A stretch of DNA of 53,062 nt, from NCBI GenBank assembly GCA_019247305.1, contig JAFAPC010000087.1, positions 1 to 53,062 on the forward strand, written 5' to 3'. The DNA comes from Pseudonocardiales bacterium. GTDB lineage: Bacteria; Actinomycetota; Actinomycetes; Mycobacteriales; Pseudonocardiaceae. Under the pieces are notes generated by a model, which saw only the letters and a program-made list of their open reading frames with translations, was not told where the DNA came from and searched no databases. A program made the translations under genes and the position numbers. Every line of letters begins with the position of its first letter. The first letter of the stretch is position 1. Shown here piece by piece: positions 27,462 through 37,584 of the stretch.

Positions 27462-29711
27462 CTACCCGCTGGGGCGACGGCGGGACGGCACCGCAGTACC
27501 GACAACCAGCAGGAACAACGCCGCCTCGATGAGCAAAAGCGCCGTCCGGGTGGTATCCGAGCGAACCAACCGGACCTCGGCCGAGGTACCCGGCACCGGG
27601 ATCGCGACCTGGTGCCCCCACCCGCGGACCACCGGTACCGGCCGGCCATCCACGCGGGCCTGCCACCCTGGCTGGTCATTGGCCGCGACCACGAGCAACC
27701 TGCCTTCTGCGCCGGGCGCGACTCGCACCGCCACCCGCGGCGGCTGAGCCGGCGCCAGAACCCCACTGACGCCCGGTTCGATGGGGGGGGCGGCCCCGCT
27801 GCGCGCCTGCTCGGCAAGCGCGGGACCCAGCAGTTCCGCGCCCGGGACTGGTCGCACCACCCGCAGCACCGGCCTGCCATCAGCGGTCCGGGGCGCCGAC
27901 TGGGCTAACGGCCCGGCTGCGGCGAGAGCTCGGATGCCCTGCGCGACGGTAGGCAGCACCACGAACTGCACCCCGGTGGCGGCCACATCGGCGATGGCCG
28001 CAGAGGTTTCCCCTGGCTGCCCAGCCCGCAACGCGGCAGCTAGCCGCTCCAACCGGGACCCCGCGGCAGCCAGCGGAGCAATATCGTCGTCCCCAAACCG
28101 CGCGGTCCGTGACCGGGTTAGCCGTACCGGCTCCCCCGGGGCCCCGACGACGAGCACGGAGGTGCCCGTTCGGGCCAGTTCGGCGACCAGGGAGGGAGCC
28201 AGCACCGGCACACCACGCGGTGGGCCGGCGGTGAGGGGACCGCTGGCGCCCGGCACAACGGCCGCGGCCGACAGTGCCGCCACCCCAACCCACGGCGTCG
28301 CCGACAGCGTGTTACGCCACCTGCTCGCTGGCGAGGCCGGCTCCCGGCGGCCGGCTAGTAACACGATCCACAGCAACCCGCACCCAGCAAACAGCAGGGC
28401 ACCCCCGGTGAAACCCGGCCGTGGGTCACCACCGGGTAGCGGCCGCATCGGCAGCCGGGCCAGCAGCACCACCGCGAGGGCACCCAGCAGCGCCAATCCC
28501 AGACCCGGGAGCATCGCCCAGGATGGCCGGAAGACAAGCGCACTTGCTGCTGCCGCCACCACGACCGCGCCCACCCACGGCAGGGAGCCCGCCCCACCAG
28601 GATCCAACGCAAGCAGCCGCAGCCAGCTGGACAGCTGCTCGGGCACCACCGCGCCCACCCCGTGCAGCAGAACCGCAGGGCGTTGCATCACCAACGCCGG
28701 CCACGGCACGAGCAGTCCCAGCGGCAGGAGCACCAACGCAAAAAGCCCGATGGCGCGGCGCGGCGTCGTCACCCGGGGGGCCGGGAGCACCACAAAGCCA
28801 ATCAGCACCACCGTCAACACCATGAGGTGCAACAGGGGGGCGAACGCGCCGAGGACAGCAATCCCCAGCGCGGTGGCGGCCACAGTGGAGGGCCAGCCGG
28901 CGGAGTGCTGGACCCTTCCACCGGGTAGCCCACCAGGTAGTCCACCGTGCAGCACGGACACGACACCAGACAGCACGAGCGGCAGCAGCAGATAGGCCAC
29001 CACGACGTCCAAACGGCCCTGCACCAACCCCGCGATGGCCGGCGGGAGCAACGCGTAGGCCGCAGCGGCCAGTGCCCGACGTTCGGGGCTGACCGGTACG
29101 GCGCGGGTAGCCCGGTAGGCGGACAGGGCAGCCAGCGGCAGCGCGGCCAGCAGCAGCACCGACACTGCGATGGCGGGCGAGGCCACCGGCAGGCCGAGGA
29201 TGCCAAGCACGGCCAGCGCAGCTGGCGCGGGAGCCGCACTCCCGCCGTCGATCGGGTGCCAGGAAGCCAGGTAGGACGACCAGGTCGTGCCGAGGCTTTC
29301 CACCGGAAGCAGCCGGCCACCGGCCAAGTCCAGGGCCAGCCGGTGACGGTTCAGCAATACGGCGAGCACGGTCATCACCGCAGTCAGCACGGCGGGCGGA
29401 GCAAGCACGAACTGCCGAACGCGCGTGCCGACGCCGGCTTCATCCGGTATCAGCGCGCCCGAGTTGGTAACGCTGCGCGGCTTGTCGGTGCCAGAATGCG
29501 TGCGATCAGGATGCTTGGGCAGCGGCGAGGGCCGGGGTCGAGTTCGCGGGCTGGCCTGCGCCGCGCCCTCCGCCGCTGGCTGCTCCTCCGCCGGCACATC
29601 CTCCGCCGGCACGCTAGGCGCTACCGGTGTCGCGATGGTGCTGGACCTGCGCGAGCCAGCTGCGGGGCGGGCATTGCCGTCACCAACAGGTGTCCCAGCA
29701 GTACGCGACAC
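27462..29711 (-). CDS. large multi-pass membrane protein, glycosyltransferase-associated type
   Basis: A 749-residue protein. Residues 1-95 are Pro/Ala/Glu-rich and look disordered. About 11-13 membrane segments follow between 105 and 480, and an external-looking domain runs to about 700 (VLVVGAPGEPVRLTRS, GWQARVDGRPVPVVRGWGHQVAIPVPG). A final membrane helix (LLLIEAALFLLVVGTAV) and a basic tail close the chain. Similar proteins next to whiB2/manB in Pseudonocardiales often carry an N-terminal GT2 domain; that domain is missing here and is replaced by the disordered segment. A role in envelope polymer assembly is inferred. Confidence 0.7.
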   Translation of the reverse strand: MSRTAGTPVGDGNARPAAGSRRSSTIATPVAPSVPAEDVPAEEQPAAEGAAQASPRTRPRPSPLPKHPDRTHSGTDKPRSVTNSGALIPDEAGVGTRVRQFVLAPPAVLTAVMTVLAVLLNRHRLALDLAGGRLLPVESLGTTWSSYLASWHPIDGGSAAPAPAALAVLGILGLPVASPAIAVSVLLLAALPLAALSAYRATRAVPVSPERRALAAAAYALLPPAIAGLVQGRLDVVVAYLLLPLVLSGVVSVLHGGLPGGLPGGRVQHSAGWPSTVAATALGIAVLGAFAPLLHLMVLTVVLIGFVVLPAPRVTTPRRAIGLFALVLLPLGLLVPWPALVMQRPAVLLHGVGAVVPEQLSSWLRLLALDPGGAGSLPWVGAVVVAAAASALVFRPSWAMLPGLGLALLGALAVVLLARLPMRPLPGGDPRPGFTGGALLFAGCGLLWIVLLAGRREPASPASRWRNTLSATPWVGVAALSAAAVVPGASGPLTAGPPRGVPVLAPSLVAELARTGTSVLVVGAPGEPVRLTRSRTARFGDDDIAPLAAAGSRLERLAAALRAGQPGETSAAIADVAATGVQFVVLPTVAQGIRALAAAGPLAQSAPRTADGRPVLRVVRPVPGAELLGPALAEQARSGAAPPIEPGVSGVLAPAQPPRVAVRVAPGAEGRLLVVAANDQPGWQARVDGRPVPVVRGWGHQVAIPVPGTSAEVRLVRSDTTRTALLLIEAALFLLVVGTAVPSRRRPSG

Positions 29712-29849
29712 ACCGACTCCTCCCTGTCAATCCCCGTGACGTGCTCCCCGTGACGTGCCCCCGTGAAGGCACTGTTCGTGCCCTCTCAGGTGGGAGCACA
29801 CCGTAACGCCCCCGGGCGATCGGCGCGGCGTCCGGGAAGCGGTCCTACC

Positions 29850-30155
29850 TCAACCCGCGCCGCGTTTGAGTCTGCGACGCTCCCGCTCGGACAACCCACC
29901 CCAGATGCCGAAGCGCTCGTCGAAGGCCAGCGCGTATTCCAGACACTCGGCCCGGACCTCGCAGCCTGCACAAATCCGCTTCGCTTCCCTTGTCGATCCG
30001 CCTTTCTCGGGGAAGAACGCTTCCGGATCGGTCTGGGCGCACAGTGCCCGCTCTTGCCAGTCCGGCTGCTCAAGCCCGAGGAACAGGCTCCAGGGGCTCT
30101 GGTGCTCGACCTCCTCATCCGCCGGCCAGTTGACGTCCATCTCATCCTCATCCAT
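29850..30155 (-). CDS. WhiB-family iron-sulfur regulator (WhiB2/WhmD-like)
   Basis: Transcription factor with a [4Fe-4S] cluster, usually binding the principal sigma factor; WhiB2 relatives control septation. The 101-residue protein has Cys39, 62, 65 and 71 (C...CAGC...C) followed by GIWGG at 83-87 and a basic RERRRLKR end. Start ATG 30155 has GAGGAGG upstream; the longer open frame is intergenic. It is divergent from the M50 gene and near fbiAB, as in mycobacteria. Confidence 0.93.
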   Translation of the reverse strand: MDEDEMDVNWPADEEVEHQSPWSLFLGLEQPDWQERALCAQTDPEAFFPEKGGSTREAKRICAGCEVRAECLEYALAFDERFGIWGGLSERERRRLKRGAG

Positions 30156-30340
30156 GGCGGTCCGCCCTCCTCGCCATAGAGTTCCTCCCCGGTTCGCGCC
30201 TCCCCGGGCTGCGCCGGAGAATAACAAGTCTGTGATTACACCTCTGTCCTCGGGGACGCAAGTGCCCTCACCTCCCTCGCTGGCTACCCCGTGAGCTCGC
30301 CTGAGAGCACGGCTGCCCAACCGTGTGACACGCTGCACCC

Positions 30341-31090
30341 GTGCGTGTCCCTAGCTCGGCCCCCAGTCCACTCTTTCTGCTGCTCCTCGCCCTCGCCGTG
30401 GCCGGCGGCGCGCTCGCGGCGCTGACCACCGGCGCGGCCCGTACCACCGGCATCGTGCTGCTGGTCCTCGGCGGGTGGGCGGTCGCGCTGTGCCTGCACG
30501 AGTTCAGCCACGCCCTGACGGCCTACCGGGGCGGCGATGAGTCGGTGCGGGCCAAGGGATATCTCACGCTGGACATCCGGCGTTACACCGACCCGGTGAT
30601 GTCCTTGCTGCTGCCGCTAGTGCTCCTGGCCCTGGGCGGAATCCCGTTGCCCGGCGGCGCAGTGTGGATCAACCGGGAGGCGCTGCGGTCGCGGGCGGTC
30701 GCCTCAGCGGTGGCGCTGGCCGGTCCGCTGACCAATCTGGCGCTGGGGGCGGCACTCACCGCGGTGGTCGCCACCATCCCTCTCCCCGAGGGGCTCGCCG
30801 CCGGCCTGTCCTGGTTGGCCCTGGTGCAGGTGCTCGCGTTCGTGCTCAACATCCTGCCGGTGCCGGGACTGGACGGATTCGGCGTTATCGAGCCATACCT
30901 GCCTGCGCCGGCCCGTCAGTTGACCAACGCCGTGGGCCTGTACGCGACGCTGGCCCTCTTCATTCTGATCATCAGCGTGTCTGCCGTGAGCAAGGCCCTG
31001 TTCGGAGCCGGCTTCACGGTCTTCGCCGCGCTCGGCGGCGATCCGTTCGCGGCGGCGGATGGCTTCCGGGAGTTCCTGTTCTGGCGCTGA
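30341..31090 (+). CDS. M50-family (site-2-protease-like) membrane protease
   Basis: A 249-residue integral membrane zinc protease of the rhomboid-like M50 type. The zinc motif HEFSH is at 53-57 in the second membrane segment, and the third ligand is in NILPVPGLDG. Five to six membrane segments are visible. Start GTG 30341. Such proteins cleave membrane-bound substrates such as anti-sigma factors; a substrate cannot be named. BrkB and fbiA follow closely on the same strand. Confidence 0.87.
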   Translation: MRVPSSAPSPLFLLLLALAVAGGALAALTTGAARTTGIVLLVLGGWAVALCLHEFSHALTAYRGGDESVRAKGYLTLDIRRYTDPVMSLLLPLVLLALGGIPLPGGAVWINREALRSRAVASAVALAGPLTNLALGAALTAVVATIPLPEGLAAGLSWLALVQVLAFVLNILPVPGLDGFGVIEPYLPAPARQLTNAVGLYATLALFILIISVSAVSKALFGAGFTVFAALGGDPFAAADGFREFLFWR

Positions 31091-31165
31091 GCCGTGACCG
31101 GTCCCTGACTAACGTCGCGTCCTGTGGGGTACTCATCCCCGCCAAGGGACAGTGAGGACGTGGGC

Positions 31166-32161
31166 ATGGGCGTAATGGCTCGACTGGACGACTTCCAGCG
31201 GCGTCATCACTGGTTGGGTTTCCCCGTAGCGGTGGTCTACAAGTTCATCGACGACCAAGGTGGCTACCTCGCGGTTCTGATCACCTATTATGGTTTCGTC
31301 TCGCTGTTTCCCATGCTGCTGTTACTGGTCAGCATGCTGGGCTACACGCTGCACAGCCACCCCGCCTTGCAGCAGGCGCTGCTCGGCTCGGCGCTGAAGC
31401 AATTCCCGATCATCGGCCCGCAACTGCAGGAGAATGTCACATCGATCCACGGCAGTGGCTTGGGTGTGATCGTGGGCATCCTTGTCGCAACGTACGGGGG
31501 TCTGGGCGTCTCAGTGGCCATCCAGACGGCGTTGAACCGGGTTTGGGCCGTGCCCCGCTATGCCCGCCCCGACGCGGTCCTGTCCCGGCTACGCGGCCTG
31601 GTGTTGTTCGTCTTGCTCGGCGCCGTCGTCCTGACGACTACCGGGTTGTCCGCCCTCGGTCCGGTGGCCGCCGGCTTCGGCTTCGGCATCGGTGCTGGGC
31701 TGCGCATCGCCGCGATCGCCGTTGCGGTCATCGTCAACGTGGGCGCGTTCCTGGTCGGGTTCCGAGTGCTGACCGCCCACGAGATTCGGATGGCTGACCT
31801 GATGCCCGGCGCGATCGTCGCCGCAGTCGCGATTCAGGTGCTACAGAGCGTGGGGGCGTTGTTCGTCAGCCACGAGCTGGGTAGCGCCTCGCAGGTCTAC
31901 GGCGTTTTTGGGCTGGTTCTCGGGTTGCTCGCCTGGCTCTATCTGCAGGCGCTCATCTTGGTGTTCTGCGCGGAGATCAACGCGGTGCGGGTGCGCCGGT
32001 TATGGCCCCGCCACCTCCTTGCCCCCTTCGTTGACGATGTCGCGCTCACCCATGCCGACAAGGCCTCATACCGCTCCTACACGGACAGCGAACGCTACAA
32101 AACCTTCGAGCAGGTGCATACCACCTTCGAGGGCCAGGCCCGCCCCGGCGACACATCCTGA
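31166..32161 (+). CDS. YihY/BrkB-family membrane protein
   Basis: A 331-residue protein with six membrane segments and the YihY/BrkB marks AVLITYYGFVSLFPMLLLL, GLGVSVAIQTALNRVW and SQVYGVFGLVLGLLAWLYLQALILVFCAEINAV. Function is debated (once called RNase BN in error). Start ATG 31166 has GAGG eight bases upstream. fbiA begins nine bases after the stop, so cotranscription is likely, though a functional link to F420 is not implied. Confidence 0.88.
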   Translation: MGVMARLDDFQRRHHWLGFPVAVVYKFIDDQGGYLAVLITYYGFVSLFPMLLLLVSMLGYTLHSHPALQQALLGSALKQFPIIGPQLQENVTSIHGSGLGVIVGILVATYGGLGVSVAIQTALNRVWAVPRYARPDAVLSRLRGLVLFVLLGAVVLTTTGLSALGPVAAGFGFGIGAGLRIAAIAVAVIVNVGAFLVGFRVLTAHEIRMADLMPGAIVAAVAIQVLQSVGALFVSHELGSASQVYGVFGLVLGLLAWLYLQALILVFCAEINAVRVRRLWPRHLLAPFVDDVALTHADKASYRSYTDSERYKTFEQVHTTFEGQARPGDTS

Positions 32162-32169
32162 TCGCGGTT

Positions 32170-33177
32170 ATGAAGGTCGTGGTGCTGGTCGGCGGCGTCG
32201 GTGGGGCCCGGTTCCTGCTCGGGCTGAAGGCCGCGCTGGGCCTTCCCGCCGTCGGCCCCGGCGACGGCCTGACCGCCAGCGAGCACGAGATCACGGCAGT
32301 GGTCAACACCGGCGATGACATTTGGCTGCACGGGCTGCGGATCTGTCCGGATCTGGACACGTGCATGTACACCCTCGGCGGGGGTATCGACACTGAGCGC
32401 GGCTGGGGACGTGCCGGGGAGAGCTGGGTGGTCCACGCGGAGCTGGCCCGCTACAGCGCTGATCTGGACTGGTTCGGGTTGGGCGACCAGGACCTGGCCA
32501 CGCACCTGGTCCGCACCCGGATGCTCCGGGCCGGCTACCCGTTGTCCGTGGTCACCGCAGCGCTGTGCGACCGGTGGCGACCCGGGGTACGGCTGTTACC
32601 GGCCACCGACGATCGCTGCGAGACCCACGTCGTGGTCACCGATGCTCTCGGTGGTCCAGAATTCCTGGACCGGCGCGCGATGCACTTCCAGGAGTGGTGG
32701 ATCCGGCACCACGCAGCGCTTCCGGTCAGCGAGTTCGTGCTGGTGGGCGCGGAGCTCGCCCAGCCGGCCGCCGGGGTGCGCGAAGCGATCGCCGGGGCGC
32801 ACGCCGTGCTGCTCGCGCCATCCAACCCGGTGGTGTCCATCGGCAGCCTGCTGGCCGTGCCGGGGATCCGCCACGCGGTGCGGACCACCCCCGCCCCGGT
32901 GATCGGGCTTTCGCCGATCGTCGGGGGCCGCGCGGTCCGCGGGATGGCCGAGGCCTGCCTGGCCGCCATCGGGGTGGCCTGCGACGCCGGCGCGGTCGCG
33001 GCGCATTACGGGGCCCGCTGCGCGGGTGGGATCCTGGATGGGTGGCTGGTACACACCGGGGACAGGGCGACGGTGCCCGGGGTGGCGGTCCGGGACGTCC
33101 CGCTGCTGATGACGGACGTCGCGGCGACTGCGGCGATGGCCAGGGCCGCCCTGGACCTCGCCGGGCTGAGGGTGTGA
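32170..33177 (+). CDS. fbiA: 2-phospho-L-lactate transferase (F420 synthesis)
   Basis: Transfers the (enol)pyruvyl-phospho group from the guanylylated intermediate to the deazaflavin Fo, giving (dehydro-)F420-0. The protein has 335 residues. The N-terminus has [58 protein letters not shown] and [13 protein letters not shown] are the family's substrate-binding blocks. Length is typical. The stop overlaps the fbiB start by four bases (GTGA), so FbiA and FbiB are coupled. Confidence 0.95.
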   Translation: MKVVVLVGGVGGARFLLGLKAALGLPAVGPGDGLTASEHEITAVVNTGDDIWLHGLRICPDLDTCMYTLGGGIDTERGWGRAGESWVVHAELARYSADLDWFGLGDQDLATHLVRTRMLRAGYPLSVVTAALCDRWRPGVRLLPATDDRCETHVVVTDALGGPEFLDRRAMHFQEWWIRHHAALPVSEFVLVGAELAQPAAGVREAIAGAHAVLLAPSNPVVSIGSLLAVPGIRHAVRTTPAPVIGLSPIVGGRAVRGMAEACLAAIGVACDAGAVAAHYGARCAGGILDGWLVHTGDRATVPGVAVRDVPLLMTDVAATAAMARAALDLAGLRV

Positions 33178-34562
33178 GCGCCTCTGGCGGGGGCAACGTG
33201 CACGCCTGCAACGCGGGCACCGTGCACGATCACGCCGCGCCGGGTGAGGTCCGCATCCTGCCGGTCCGGGGACTACCCGAGTTCCGACCAGGGGACGATC
33301 TGATCGACGCCCTGGTCACCGCCGCACCGTGGCTCGCTGACGGCGACGTCGTCGTCGTCACCAGCAAGGTGGTGTCCAAGGTGGAGGGACGGCTGATCAC
33401 GGTGCCGGCCGAGGCGGCGGACCGGGACGCGGCTCGCCGCAAGCTCATCGCCGCGCAGGCCCGGCGGGTACTCGCCCGCCGTGGCCACATTCTGATCACG
33501 GAGAACTTACTCGGCGTGGTGCAGGCTGCTTCCGGCGTGGACACCTCCAACGTGGCGCGCCATGAGGTCGCGCTCCTGCCGCTGGACCCGGACGCCAGCG
33601 CCGCGCGGCTGCGCGCCGGGCTGGCCGCCAAACTCGGTGTCAACGTCGCCGTCGTGATCACTGACACGATGGGCCGGGCGTGGCGGGCCGGGGAGACCGA
33701 CGCGGCGATCGGGGCCGCCGGGCTGGCCGTGCTGCATCGCTACCCAGGCGCCATCGACCGGCACGGCAACGAGCTGGTGAGCACCCAGATTGCCGTCGCC
33801 GACGAGATCGCCGCAGCCGCCGACCTGGTTCAGGGCAAACTGGCGGGGGTGCCGGTGGCGGTCCTGCGTGGGTTGACCTGCGACGAGGACGGCAGCACCG
33901 CGGCGGACCTGATCCGCCCGCTGGCCGAGGATCTGTTCTGGCTGGGCACTGACGAGGCAATCAGCCAGGGCCGGGCGGAAGCGGTGCTGCTGCGCCGATC
34001 GGTGCGCTCGTTTCGTCCCGATCCGGTGGATCCAGCAACACTGCGCCGCGCGGTGGGAATCGCGCTGCGGGCCCCGGCACCGCACCACAGCCGGCCGGTT
34101 CGGTTCCTCTGGCTGGCCGACCGGCGGCTGCGGCGTCGACTGCTCGACGCGATGGCCCAGGCGTGGCGGGCTGACCTGCGCCGGGACGGGTTGACCGAGG
34201 ACCGCATCGAACGCCGGATGCGGCGGGGGGCGCTGCTCTACGACGCGCCGGAGGTGCTGGTGCCCCTCGCCGTGCCCGATGGCGCGCACGCCTACCCCGA
34301 CGCGCGCCGGCAGACCGCTGAGGAGGCGATGTTCACCGTCGCCGCGGGTGCCGCCGTGCAGGGCCTGCTGGTGGCGCTGGCCGCTGAGGGCCTGGGCTCA
34401 TGCTGGGTCGGTTCGACGCTGTTCTGCCCGGATCTGGTGCGCGCCGAACTCGCCCTGCCGGCGGACTGGCGGCCGCTCGGCGCGATCGCCGTCGGCTACC
34501 CGACGCAACCACTGCACCCCCGCCCACCCGGCGACCCGGGAGACGGGTTGATCCTGCGATAA
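33174..34562 (+). CDS. fbiB: F420-0:gamma-glutamyl ligase fused to nitroreductase-like domain
   Basis: Bifunctional last enzyme of F420 synthesis: it reduces dehydro-F420-0 with FMN and adds the gamma-glutamate tail. The 462-residue protein has a CofE domain to about 255 ([40 protein letters not shown]) and an FMN-binding nitroreductase domain from about 270 ([36 protein letters not shown]). Start GTG 33174 overlaps the fbiA stop; a longer frame upstream runs antisense-like through fbiA and is a shadow. Confidence 0.95.
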   Translation: MSASGGGNVHACNAGTVHDHAAPGEVRILPVRGLPEFRPGDDLIDALVTAAPWLADGDVVVVTSKVVSKVEGRLITVPAEAADRDAARRKLIAAQARRVLARRGHILITENLLGVVQAASGVDTSNVARHEVALLPLDPDASAARLRAGLAAKLGVNVAVVITDTMGRAWRAGETDAAIGAAGLAVLHRYPGAIDRHGNELVSTQIAVADEIAAAADLVQGKLAGVPVAVLRGLTCDEDGSTAADLIRPLAEDLFWLGTDEAISQGRAEAVLLRRSVRSFRPDPVDPATLRRAVGIALRAPAPHHSRPVRFLWLADRRLRRRLLDAMAQAWRADLRRDGLTEDRIERRMRRGALLYDAPEVLVPLAVPDGAHAYPDARRQTAEEAMFTVAAGAAVQGLLVALAAEGLGSCWVGSTLFCPDLVRAELALPADWRPLGAIAVGYPTQPLHPRPPGDPGDGLILR

Positions 34563-34597
34563 CCCCCGTGATGATCACCGATATGACCGGACGGGGG
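34563..34597. terminator. bidirectional hairpin between fbiB and the O-methyltransferase
   Basis: Arms cccccgt (34563-34569) and acggggg (34591-34597) can pair around a 21-base loop that begins directly after the fbiB stop and ends five bases before the stop of the convergent O-methyltransferase gene. There is no U-tract, as is common in GC-rich actinobacteria. A shared terminator is the simplest reading. Confidence 0.5.
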
Positions 34598-34601
34598 CGG
34601 G

Positions 34602-35660
34602 TCAACTCCGTGCGTGCGGGACCGCTTCCACGAGGTCGAACCTGCCCGAACTGGGCACGATGCGGACCAACCGAAGACCGGCCCGATCCAGCACAGCGCG
34701 GAACTCCGCCTCGGTGCGCTCGCGACCTCCCGTACTCAGGACCAGCATCCCCACATCCGCAAGTTTTGCCGGTGACGGCTGGCGCCCTTGCGGCAGCACG
34801 GTCTCAGCAATCAGCAGGCAGGCGGTATCGGCCATCGCGGCCCGACACGTCCTCAGGATTGTCACCGCCTGGTCGTCGTCCCAGCTATGGATGACGTTGC
34901 TCAGCAGGTAGGCGTCGCCCCCTTCGGGCACCGAGTCGAAGAAATCCCCACTCACCACCCGGCAACGGTTGCTGACCCCCGCTCGGGACAGCTCACCGGG
35001 AGCACCACTCACGACCGTCGGTGTATCAAACAGCACTCCCCGCAGATGCGGATTGGCGGACAGGATGGGGGTGAGCAAACCACCCCGCCCACCGCCCACA
35101 TCCACGATTGTGCCAAAGCGGCCGAAATCGTACGCTTCGATGATGCTGGCAGCCTCATTCGTGGATATAGCGACCATGGCGGTATCAAAGATCGCCGCAT
35201 CTTCGGGATGCTCCGCCAAATAGTCGAAAAACTGAGTGCCATAAACCCGGTCAAACGCCGGTTCCCCGGTCCGCACCGTCTCATACAGATCGGTCCACGA
35301 GTAGCGGTGGAAGGGCATTCCGATCATCGTCGCCCACGCCCGCAGCGAGCCAGGGACGTCACTGCGCAGGAGCGCACCAAGCGGAGTCAGGGCAAACCAC
35401 CGGTCGTCCAGCTCCGTGACCACTCCCACGTCACCCAGCGCGCGCAACATCCGATACAGCGCTGAATCGTGCGCGCCGACCTGTCGGGCTATCTCCGCTA
35501 CCGGCTGCGGGCCATCAGCCAGCACGTCCGCCACGCCAAGCCGGGCCATCACGCTGATCGCCTGCGAGACATGAGTCCCCCTCACCAATTGACCCATCAT
35601 GGCGGCCAGGGGCGACTGCGCAGGCGCAGCAGCCACGAGCGATGTCTCCTCAACTGCCAT
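34602..35660 (-). CDS. SAM-dependent O-methyltransferase (hydroxyindole/polyketide OMT type)
   Basis: Small-molecule methyltransferase of the acetylserotonin/TcmN-like family used in antibiotic and pigment synthesis. The 352-residue protein has an N-terminal dimerisation helix-turn-helix ([27 protein letters not shown]), SAM motif [10 protein letters not shown], then DTPTVV and [14 protein letters not shown], with a NVIHSWDDD catalytic region. Start ATG 35660 has GGAGG five bases upstream. No polyketide or peptide genes surround it. It is divergent from a TrmH-type rRNA methyltransferase 162 bases away, so the two may form a small drug-related cassette. Confidence 0.85.
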   Translation of the reverse strand: MAVEETSLVAAAPAQSPLAAMMGQLVRGTHVSQAISVMARLGVADVLADGPQPVAEIARQVGAHDSALYRMLRALGDVGVVTELDDRWFALTPLGALLRSDVPGSLRAWATMIGMPFHRYSWTDLYETVRTGEPAFDRVYGTQFFDYLAEHPEDAAIFDTAMVAISTNEAASIIEAYDFGRFGTIVDVGGGRGGLLTPILSANPHLRGVLFDTPTVVSGAPGELSRAGVSNRCRVVSGDFFDSVPEGGDAYLLSNVIHSWDDDQAVTILRTCRAAMADTACLLIAETVLPQGRQPSPAKLADVGMLVLSTGGRERTEAEFRAVLDRAGLRLVRIVPSSGRFDLVEAVPHARS

Positions 35661-35822
35661 CGCGACCTCCATAGACGATCCGTGACCACCATGAGGGGTC
35701 TTAATTTCACGATAGCGGTGCGGACCGACACTGCCCAGACCCACACCGCGCAGCCGATGCTCCCGGCGCTGGGGGTTGGAGTCTCGGGGTACTCCACGCC
35801 GCGCTATCATGGGGAGCCTGAC

Positions 35823-36632
35823 ATGACTGGACTTAGCGAGACGCGGCGTCGGCGGTCCCATCGCGTGGCACGAAAGATTGATCAAGTGACTACTCCCCCG
35901 TCGCCACGTGACCAGTTCATCACGATCTATGGCCGGATTCCCGTCCTCGAGGCTCTCCGAAAGCACAATCTTGAGGTCGCCAAGATAATCATAGCCGACA
36001 ATGCGCATGGCCGGGCTATCGATCAGATAGTTGACGAGGCGCATCGGAGGGACATTGAGGTACAGCACACGTCTCCCGCCCGCATTAAGCGGCTGGCTGG
36101 CAATGGTAAGCAGGATCAGGGTGTCGTCGCTGACATCACGGCGCGCCGCATGGCCCGACTGAGTGACTATCTCGCCACGCGCGGCGATCGACGCACGACG
36201 CTCTTCCTCCTGGATGGCGTGACGAACCCCAGCAACGTTGGCATGATCTTACGAAGTGCTACTGCGGCTGGTATTGATGGCGTCATTCTTCCTCGGGCGG
36301 GTAGCCCCCACGTCGGTCCGCTTGTGATCAAAGCATCGGCTGGGGTGGCGTTCGAGGCGTCGATTTTGAACTCAGCAAGTGCCACGGAGGCCGCGTCGGC
36401 GTTGCACAAGCGAGGGTTTATCCTGTACGAGTTGACCGCAACCGCGAAGCGGTCGATCTTTCAGACGGAGCTGGCGCCGCGTGCGGTGCTCGTGCTCGGC
36501 GGCGAAACCCAGGGATCGACGATCTCTGCAGACGTACGGTTGCGCATACCCATGCGCAACCATGTCGAGTCACTGAACGTTGCCGTGGCCGCGTCAGTCG
36601 CCGCTTTCGAGATCAGCCGTCGGCGCGGCTGA
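35823..36632 (+). CDS. TrmH/RlmB-family RNA 2'-O-ribose methyltransferase
   Basis: SPOUT methyltransferase with a trefoil knot, 269 residues. An N-terminal substrate-binding domain ([23 protein letters not shown]) precedes motif 1 [16 protein letters not shown] at 131-146. [10 protein letters not shown] is motif 2, and the [14 protein letters not shown] stretch after IPMRNHVE is motif 3. Close relatives methylate 23S rRNA; some, such as TsnR and AviRb, give self-resistance to antibiotics. Codon use looks less GC-biased than neighbours. Start ATG 35823; the frame upstream extends to 35469 as a shadow over the O-methyltransferase. Housekeeping RlmB or acquired resistance enzyme cannot be separated here. 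Confidence 0.88.
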   Translation: MTGLSETRRRRSHRVARKIDQVTTPPSPRDQFITIYGRIPVLEALRKHNLEVAKIIIADNAHGRAIDQIVDEAHRRDIEVQHTSPARIKRLAGNGKQDQGVVADITARRMARLSDYLATRGDRRTTLFLLDGVTNPSNVGMILRSATAAGIDGVILPRAGSPHVGPLVIKASAGVAFEASILNSASATEAASALHKRGFILYELTATAKRSIFQTELAPRAVLVLGGETQGSTISADVRLRIPMRNHVESLNVAVAASVAAFEISRRRG

Positions 36633-36654
36633 TGATCGGTGCCCAACCGGGGCG

Positions 36655-37350
36655 TCAGCGCAGATGCTGGGCGAAGAAGGCCAGCACCCGGCGCCAGGCG
36701 TCCTCGCTGGAGTCGTGGTGGTAAAAGAACCCACCGATGCGGGTCATCCGGCTGAACGGCCCGGTAAATATGCGGTTGGCGAAGCCGTGCGCAGCCAACG
36801 GGTATTCCTTGACATCGTGCACGACGTTGCGTCGGGACAGTGCCCGCTCCAGCGTGTCCGCAGCACCGGGTAGGCCGCGGTCTCTCGCACCATAACTAGC
36901 CACGATGGGACACACCCCATCGAAGATGGACTCATCCTTGGGCAACATCCCGTAGTAGGGCGCTGCGGCAGCGAAGTTCCGCGCCGCAGCGACCAGCGCG
37001 AAGCCACCACCCATGCAGAATCCGACCACGCCGATCTTGCCGGTGCAGTCGCTGCGCCCAGCCAGGGCGCTGCGGGCGGCCTCGATATCGTCGAAGGCAC
37101 GCCCACTGGCCGCCCTGAGCTGGGAAAAGACCGCCTTCACACAGCGTGCCATGCCCCCACGCGAGTACAGATCGGGCGCCAGCGCCAGGTACCCGGCCGT
37201 GGCAAATCGATCCGTGATCTGGCAAAGATCATCTCCGATACCGAAGAGGTCATGCACGACCACCACGCCCGGCCAGGGCGGCGGGCCCGCGACCTCGGCC
37301 TGCGGTTCAGACAGATAGCCAAACACGGCATCCTTGATCTGCACGTTCAC
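36655..37350 (-). CDS. dienelactone hydrolase-family protein
   Basis: Alpha/beta hydrolase of the DLH family, 231 residues. The nucleophile elbow is GFCMGGGF with Cys, followed by YGARDRGLPG with the catalytic Asp and HGFANR with the catalytic His. Residues KDAVFGYLSEPQ at the start match the family. GTG 37350 is the likely start; the frame runs 57 codons further into a 24-bp repeat region. It is convergent with the TrmH gene. Substrate unknown; the family hydrolyses lactones and esters in aromatic degradation and detoxification. Confidence 0.85.
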   Translation of the reverse strand: MNVQIKDAVFGYLSEPQAEVAGPPPWPGVVVVHDLFGIGDDLCQITDRFATAGYLALAPDLYSRGGMARCVKAVFSQLRAASGRAFDDIEAARSALAGRSDCTGKIGVVGFCMGGGFALVAAARNFAAAAPYYGMLPKDESIFDGVCPIVASYGARDRGLPGAADTLERALSRRNVVHDVKEYPLAAHGFANRIFTGPFSRMTRIGGFFYHHDSSEDAWRRVLAFFAQHLR

Positions 37351-37453
37351 CACCGCAGGGTAACCGACTCCCCACAGCCCACCCCGGCCGCGGGGTTGAC
37401 CGGACCCGCGGCAGGCAAGCTCTGCTGACGGGTAGCTTCTTGCATCCGCAATT

Positions 37454-37513
37454 GCACGTGCATCGACCTCGGCCGCAGCACGTGCATTGACCTCCGCAGG
37501 AGCACGTGCTAGG
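37454..37513. repeat. three 24-bp tandem repeats centred on CACGTG
   Basis: Units begin gcacgtgcat at 37454, 37478 and 37502 (third incomplete); units one and two differ at five to six positions. Each contains the palindrome gcacgtgc. The array lies about 100 bases upstream of the DLH start and could be a regulator array. In the minus-strand reading the 24-base unit keeps frame and would encode eight-residue repeats (ARAAAEV.), so a longer DLH N-terminus is possible but less likely. Confidence 0.8.
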
Positions 37514-37584
37514 TTTGACACTTCGAATGCGTGTGCTCAACCACCCACAAGAGTGAAAAGCGCGCAAGAGAAAGGCGTCAATCA

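Noticed and set aside
32565..33173. N-terminal extension of fbiB
   Set aside because: The stretch is Arg/Gly-rich translation of fbiA in the wrong frame; the GTGA overlap at 33174 gives the natural start.
37454..37513. CRISPR array
   Set aside because: Only three adjacent copies with no spacers and no cas genes.
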